The position numbers were made by a program, and so were the translations under genes. A model generated the notes under the pieces. It had not been told where the DNA came from, made no database searches, and worked only from the letters and a program-made list of their open reading frames with translations. From contig JAUWBW010000001.1 of assembly GCA_030609665.1 (NCBI GenBank), positions 1 to 27,228 of the forward strand: a stretch of DNA of 27,228 nt. Reading direction: 5' to 3'. Positions 24,644-27,228 of this stretch are shown here, one piece after another. Every line of letters starts with the position of its first letter. Position 1 is the first letter of the stretch. This DNA comes from Methanosarcinaceae archaeon (lineage in GTDB: Archaea; Halobacteriota; Methanosarcinia; Methanosarcinales; Methanosarcinaceae).

Positions 24644-25570
24644 TCAATATCCCACTTCAATGTCCTTCCCGAAAATATCACTCAAATCAGAATCCAACCC
24701 TGACTTCAATTCCTCAACTTCATCATTTAACCGTGCAAGTTCCTTCTTCTCGACATCCAGTTTCTGTCCAGTAGAATCCATCATATTTCGGCATTCAGAT
24801 ATCCTATCTTCAATCTGTGTTTTCTCCCTATAAACAGTAAGTCCCTCCAACTCCCCCAGCACCCCCGCAAGTTCCAAAGAATATCCCTCCCTTTGGCTTT
24901 TAAGCCTCAAAAGGATATCAGTCCCCACCAACCTATCGATCTGCTCAAGAGTCTTGTTCATCTTCTGCTGTTTAAGACCCAGACTCCCATCCTCCACACG
25001 CGCTTTCATTTCAGTCAGGAACCGAGCGATATCTGTTTCAAGCGCAGACACCGGCTCATCCTTCAATATCTTCAGACACCTCCTGCTCTCAGCAGACATA
25101 ATATGCCGCCCGCTCCCATCCTGTTTCTCCATCCTGGAAAGAGCCTTGGACAGCTGAGCAAACAAACCCGCCAGGTTCGAATCAATACCAGAAATCTGCT
25201 CCTTAAGGGTTCGGGCCTGCTCTTCCAGTTCCCGTGCCCTTATAAACTCATCACCCGCCTCAACCTCTTCCAGCTTCGCCTCCTCAGAGCCCAGTTCAAC
25301 CTTCAGTGTCTCGTATTTGCCAGTGAGGTTATTGATATTCTTCTGCCTTACCGGAATCTGCTGCTGCATCTGCCTGATGAGTTCGATATCCTCGGGCAGT
25401 TTATCATATGCCTCCAGTTCATCCTTCACTTCATTGATTGGGGCGACAAGCTCATCCAGCAGGACATCCAGGTGTTTCAGCCCGCCCAGGATATCCTTAT
25501 ATTCCTCAGGAAAAAGGGCCTTCACATACTGCTGGCTCTTGACAGCGTTCTCAAGGCAGGTCTTCAACAC
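24644..25570 (-). CDS. Coiled-coil protein, probably truncated at its start
   Basis: About 308 residues, nearly all heptad-like and rich in Glu, Lys, Leu and Gln. A less coiled centre contains RCLKILKDEPVSALETDIARFL and DRLVGTDILLRLKSQ. It resembles the coiled arms of SMC/SbcC-type proteins but has no ATPase motif. The start is doubtful. The frame stays open to an ATG at 25669, but the bases from about 25585 to 25669 are the antisense of a subtilase fragment, so those first 29 or so residues are foreign. A GTG at 25570 with GGATG upstream is the most likely present start. The natural 5' end may have been cut away by rearrangement. Function unknown. Confidence 0.6.
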   Translation of the reverse strand: MLKTCLENAVKSQQYVKALFPEEYKDILGGLKHLDVLLDELVAPINEVKDELEAYDKLPEDIELIRQMQQQIPVRQKNINNLTGKYETLKVELGSEEAKLEEVEAGDEFIRARELEEQARTLKEQISGIDSNLAGLFAQLSKALSRMEKQDGSGRHIMSAESRRCLKILKDEPVSALETDIARFLTEMKARVEDGSLGLKQQKMNKTLEQIDRLVGTDILLRLKSQREGYSLELAGVLGELEGLTVYREKTQIEDRISECRNMMDSTGQKLDVEKKELARLNDEVEELKSGLDSDLSDIFGKDIEVGY

Positions 25571-25584
25571 AGATTTGGCATCCA

Positions 25585-26720
25585 GGTGGAGATACAAATG
25601 TAGATCAAAACGGGGATGGTTATTTCGATGAAGTCCTTCAGCAGACCCATGATGGCAGAGACTACACAAATTTCGGGTATTACTTCTACCAGGGTACCTC
25701 TATGGCAACTCCCCATGTGGCAGGAGTGGCTGCATTGTTGATATCAGATGGTGTCACCGATCCTGATGATGTCAGGAAAGCCATGGAGTCTACGGCTGGG
25801 GTATAGTGGATGCTTATGCTGCACTGCAATTCGGACAGGATCCTATGTCACCGGTTGCTGATGCAGGATCAGATCAAACTTTGAACGATGCAGACAACGA
25901 TAAGGAAGAAGCAGTGGCTTTGGATGCTTCGGCTTCCTACGATCCAGATGGTAACATAGTTACATATGAGTGGAAAGAAGGTGATGAAGTATTAGGAAAT
26001 ACTGAAGAGATAACTTATAATTTCACTATTGGAACGCACAATGTAACTTTGACCGTTACAGATGACGAGAACTTAATAAGCACTGATGAAGTGATAATAA
26101 CAGTAGAACCCAATCAGGCTCCAATAGCGGATGCAGGTCTGGATCAAACAGTTTTGGTAAATGAAATGATGACACTCGATGGATCTGGTTCCTCGGATCT
26201 TGGTGGAACGATCGTTTCCTATGAATGGAATTTCGGTGATGGAACAACTTTAACAGGTCAAACAGTAGATCACACCTACTCGACTGCCGAAAGCTACACA
26301 GTTACCCTAACTGTGACAGACAATGGAGGAGCAACCAGTAGCGATACAACATTAGTTACGGTAACAAAAGAACCAATTATAGAAGAACCTACTAACCTTA
26401 TGTATATCGACAGTATAGAAATGTCATCGGATAACAAGACTGCCGGAAGAAATACATTTACATTTGCTCTTGCAACTGTGACCGTTGTTAATAGCACTGG
26501 AGAGCCTGTTCCGAATGCAGTAGTAAGCGGATCATGGAGTGTCTCTACTTCGGATAGCGATATCGGTACAACAGATGATTTCGGAGTGGTCACTGTACAA
26601 TCAGATAATATTAAAGGTCTTGAAGGTACGTTTACTTTTACAGTAACTGACGTTGTGCTGTCAGGCTTGGAATATGATATCACTGCAGAAGACTTTGGCA
26701 GTATAACTGTTCCTGCTTGA
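25585..26720 (+). pseudogene. Truncated, frameshifted subtilisin-like protease with PKD domains
   Basis: A second subtilase whose signal peptide, prodomain and the Asp and His of the triad are absent. The open part begins GGDTNVDQNGDGYFDEVLQQ, parallel to residues about 355-374 of the intact gene, and keeps the serine motif GTSMATPHVAG (Ser codon 25699-25701). After KAMESTAG the frame stops at 25804-25806, while the expected YGWGIVDAYAALQ resumes in another frame, with about 12 residues missing. Two PKD domains follow (about 25850-26115 and 26116-26375, DPDGNIVTYEWKEGD and GGTIVSYEWNFGDG), then the same C-terminal beta domain as the intact gene. The part after the shift is open from a GTG at 25806 but has no signal peptide or ribosome-binding site. 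Confidence 0.88.
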
Positions 26721-26733
26721 AAATCAGAAATTA

Positions 26734-26767
26734 TGGCGTCCGATCCGGTCGCCAAACCTTTTTTTGT
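26734..26767 (+). terminator. Hairpin terminator after the broken subtilase
   Basis: TGGCG at 26734-26738 pairs with CGCCA at 26750-26754, with partial CCG/CGG pairing inside, followed after AACC by seven T. It faces the plus-strand subtilase remnant and lies just before the end of the convergent MetE-like gene. Confidence 0.7.
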
Positions 26768-26772
26768 TTTTG

Positions 26773-27228
26773 TTATCGCTTTTTAAATTCCGCAACACCG
26801 CGCGCTACATTATTAAGCAGCTTCGCAGCGACCTCTTGAGATGGCCATGCACCCAGACCACAATCAGGCCCAACATACTTGATACGATCGCCAAACATTG
26901 AATACGCGTTCTCAAGCCGTTTTGTTACAACTTCAGGAGTTTCCATATCCGTAACGATCTCCAACAGGCGCGCAGGCTCTTTCCAGACATTGGTATTGTA
27001 CTTTTCATTGAGCACTGCCGCGAGGTTGAAGATATCCGTGCGCGCAACCCCGATACGCAGGAACGAATCCGAATCCTCCAATATCTTCCTGTCGATCAGG
27101 TCGAGATACGAAGGATTGGCTGCCGATTCCACTCCTATGACGCTGATGGTGGGAGTGTCGCATGCAAGTTTGTAGTGTAGGGGTGAGTGCAGGTGTATCT
27201 CAACATCCGCGCCGTGTTTGCTTGCCGA
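26773..27228 (-). CDS. MetE-like cobalamin-independent methyltransferase (partial)
   Basis: The gene runs off the window; about 151 C-terminal residues are visible. Reading from the edge: ADVEIHLHSPLHYKLACDT, the SVIGVESAANPSYLDL strand, then RIGVARTDIF and the zinc-binding cysteine in YVGPDCGLGAWPSQEVA near the end. These are the marks of the UROD/MetE-like C-terminal domain of archaeal methionine synthases, which use a corrinoid protein as methyl donor rather than methyl-tetrahydrofolate. The frame is intact throughout the visible part; a GTG at 27132 is internal, since homology continues upstream of it. The exact methyl donor cannot be told from this part. Confidence 0.85.
   Translation of the reverse strand, partial: SASKHGADVEIHLHSPLHYKLACDTPTISVIGVESAANPSYLDLIDRKILEDSDSFLRIGVARTDIFNLAAVLNEKYNTNVWKEPARLLEIVTDMETPEVVTKRLENAYSMFGDRIKYVGPDCGLGAWPSQEVAAKLLNNVARGVAEFKKR

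Noticed and set aside
24893..25603. 236-codon plus-strand frame opposite the coiled-coil gene
   Set aside because: Composition (Leu, Gln, His, Phe) is what antisense of a Glu/Lys/Leu coiled coil gives; no start signal or motif.
25571..25669. Native N-terminus of the coiled-coil protein starting at ATG 25669
   Set aside because: Most of this stretch is the antisense of a recognisable subtilase segment (GTSMATP motif and upstream), so these residues cannot be original to the coiled-coil gene.
25806..26720. A genuine 304-aa PKD-domain protein starting at GTG 25806
   Set aside because: Its first residues (YGWGIVDAYAALQ context) are the end of a subtilase catalytic domain; there is no ribosome-binding site or signal peptide.

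Overview
This window looks like a chromosomal segment of a methanogenic or methane-oxidising archaeon, most likely of the Methanosarcinales. The evidence is archaeal ribosome-binding sites (GGAGGTGAT-like), TATA-type promoters, a long-form HisG, a Pab1020/Rnl3-type RNA ligase, a long run of CBS-domain genes, a KaiC-like ATPase, an archaeal MetE-type methyltransferase and the remains of a tungsten aldehyde:ferredoxin oxidoreductase. The taxonomic call is inference; no marker gene proves it.

Layout. (1) 1-4180 is AT-rich and accessory. It holds a metallophosphoesterase, a decayed IS91/Y2-type transposase with two frameshifts and an in-frame TAG, a compact four-gene set (58 aa, 133 aa, a divergent orotate-phosphoribosyltransferase-like protein, a tail-anchored beta-rich protein), a copied scrap of the glucoamylase gene, and a 292-bp MITE-like element with perfect 14-bp inverted repeats. 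(2) 4185-10546 is a sugar module: a cyclase-family hydrolase facing a minus-strand run of dihydrolipoamide-dehydrogenase-like flavoprotein, glucose dehydrogenase, GH15 glucoamylase, a 35-residue C2H2 zinc-finger protein and 6-phosphogluconate dehydrogenase. (3) 10770-15261 carries five consecutive CBS genes with 18 CBS motifs, interspersed with unusual palindromic and repeat DNA. (4) 15382-17717 holds an RNA ligase and a degenerate EF-Tu/SelB-like GTPase, each behind a near-identical promoter block. (5) 17747-19042 is a KaiC-like ATPase with a small charged partner; 19204-21136 is hisG followed by a SpoIIM/DUF95 membrane protein. (6) 21137-26770 is a plastic region: a group II intron tail, a transposase fragment, a frameshifted aldehyde oxidoreductase fragment, an intact secreted subtilase with three near-identical 270-bp repeats, a coiled-coil gene, and a second, broken subtilase. 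(7) The end holds the 3' part of a MetE-like gene.

How parts may work together. GH15 releases glucose, the dehydrogenase oxidises it to gluconolactone, and the 6-phosphogluconate dehydrogenase could continue oxidation if a kinase elsewhere supplies 6-phosphogluconate. The CBS proteins are probably adenylate-type ligand sensors; their position beside an RNA ligase and an EF-like protein suggests, but does not prove, a link between energy state and RNA repair or translation. The best candidates for something undescribed are the four-gene phosphoribosyltransferase set (1642-3613) and the CBS/RNA ligase/EF-like cluster (10770-17717).
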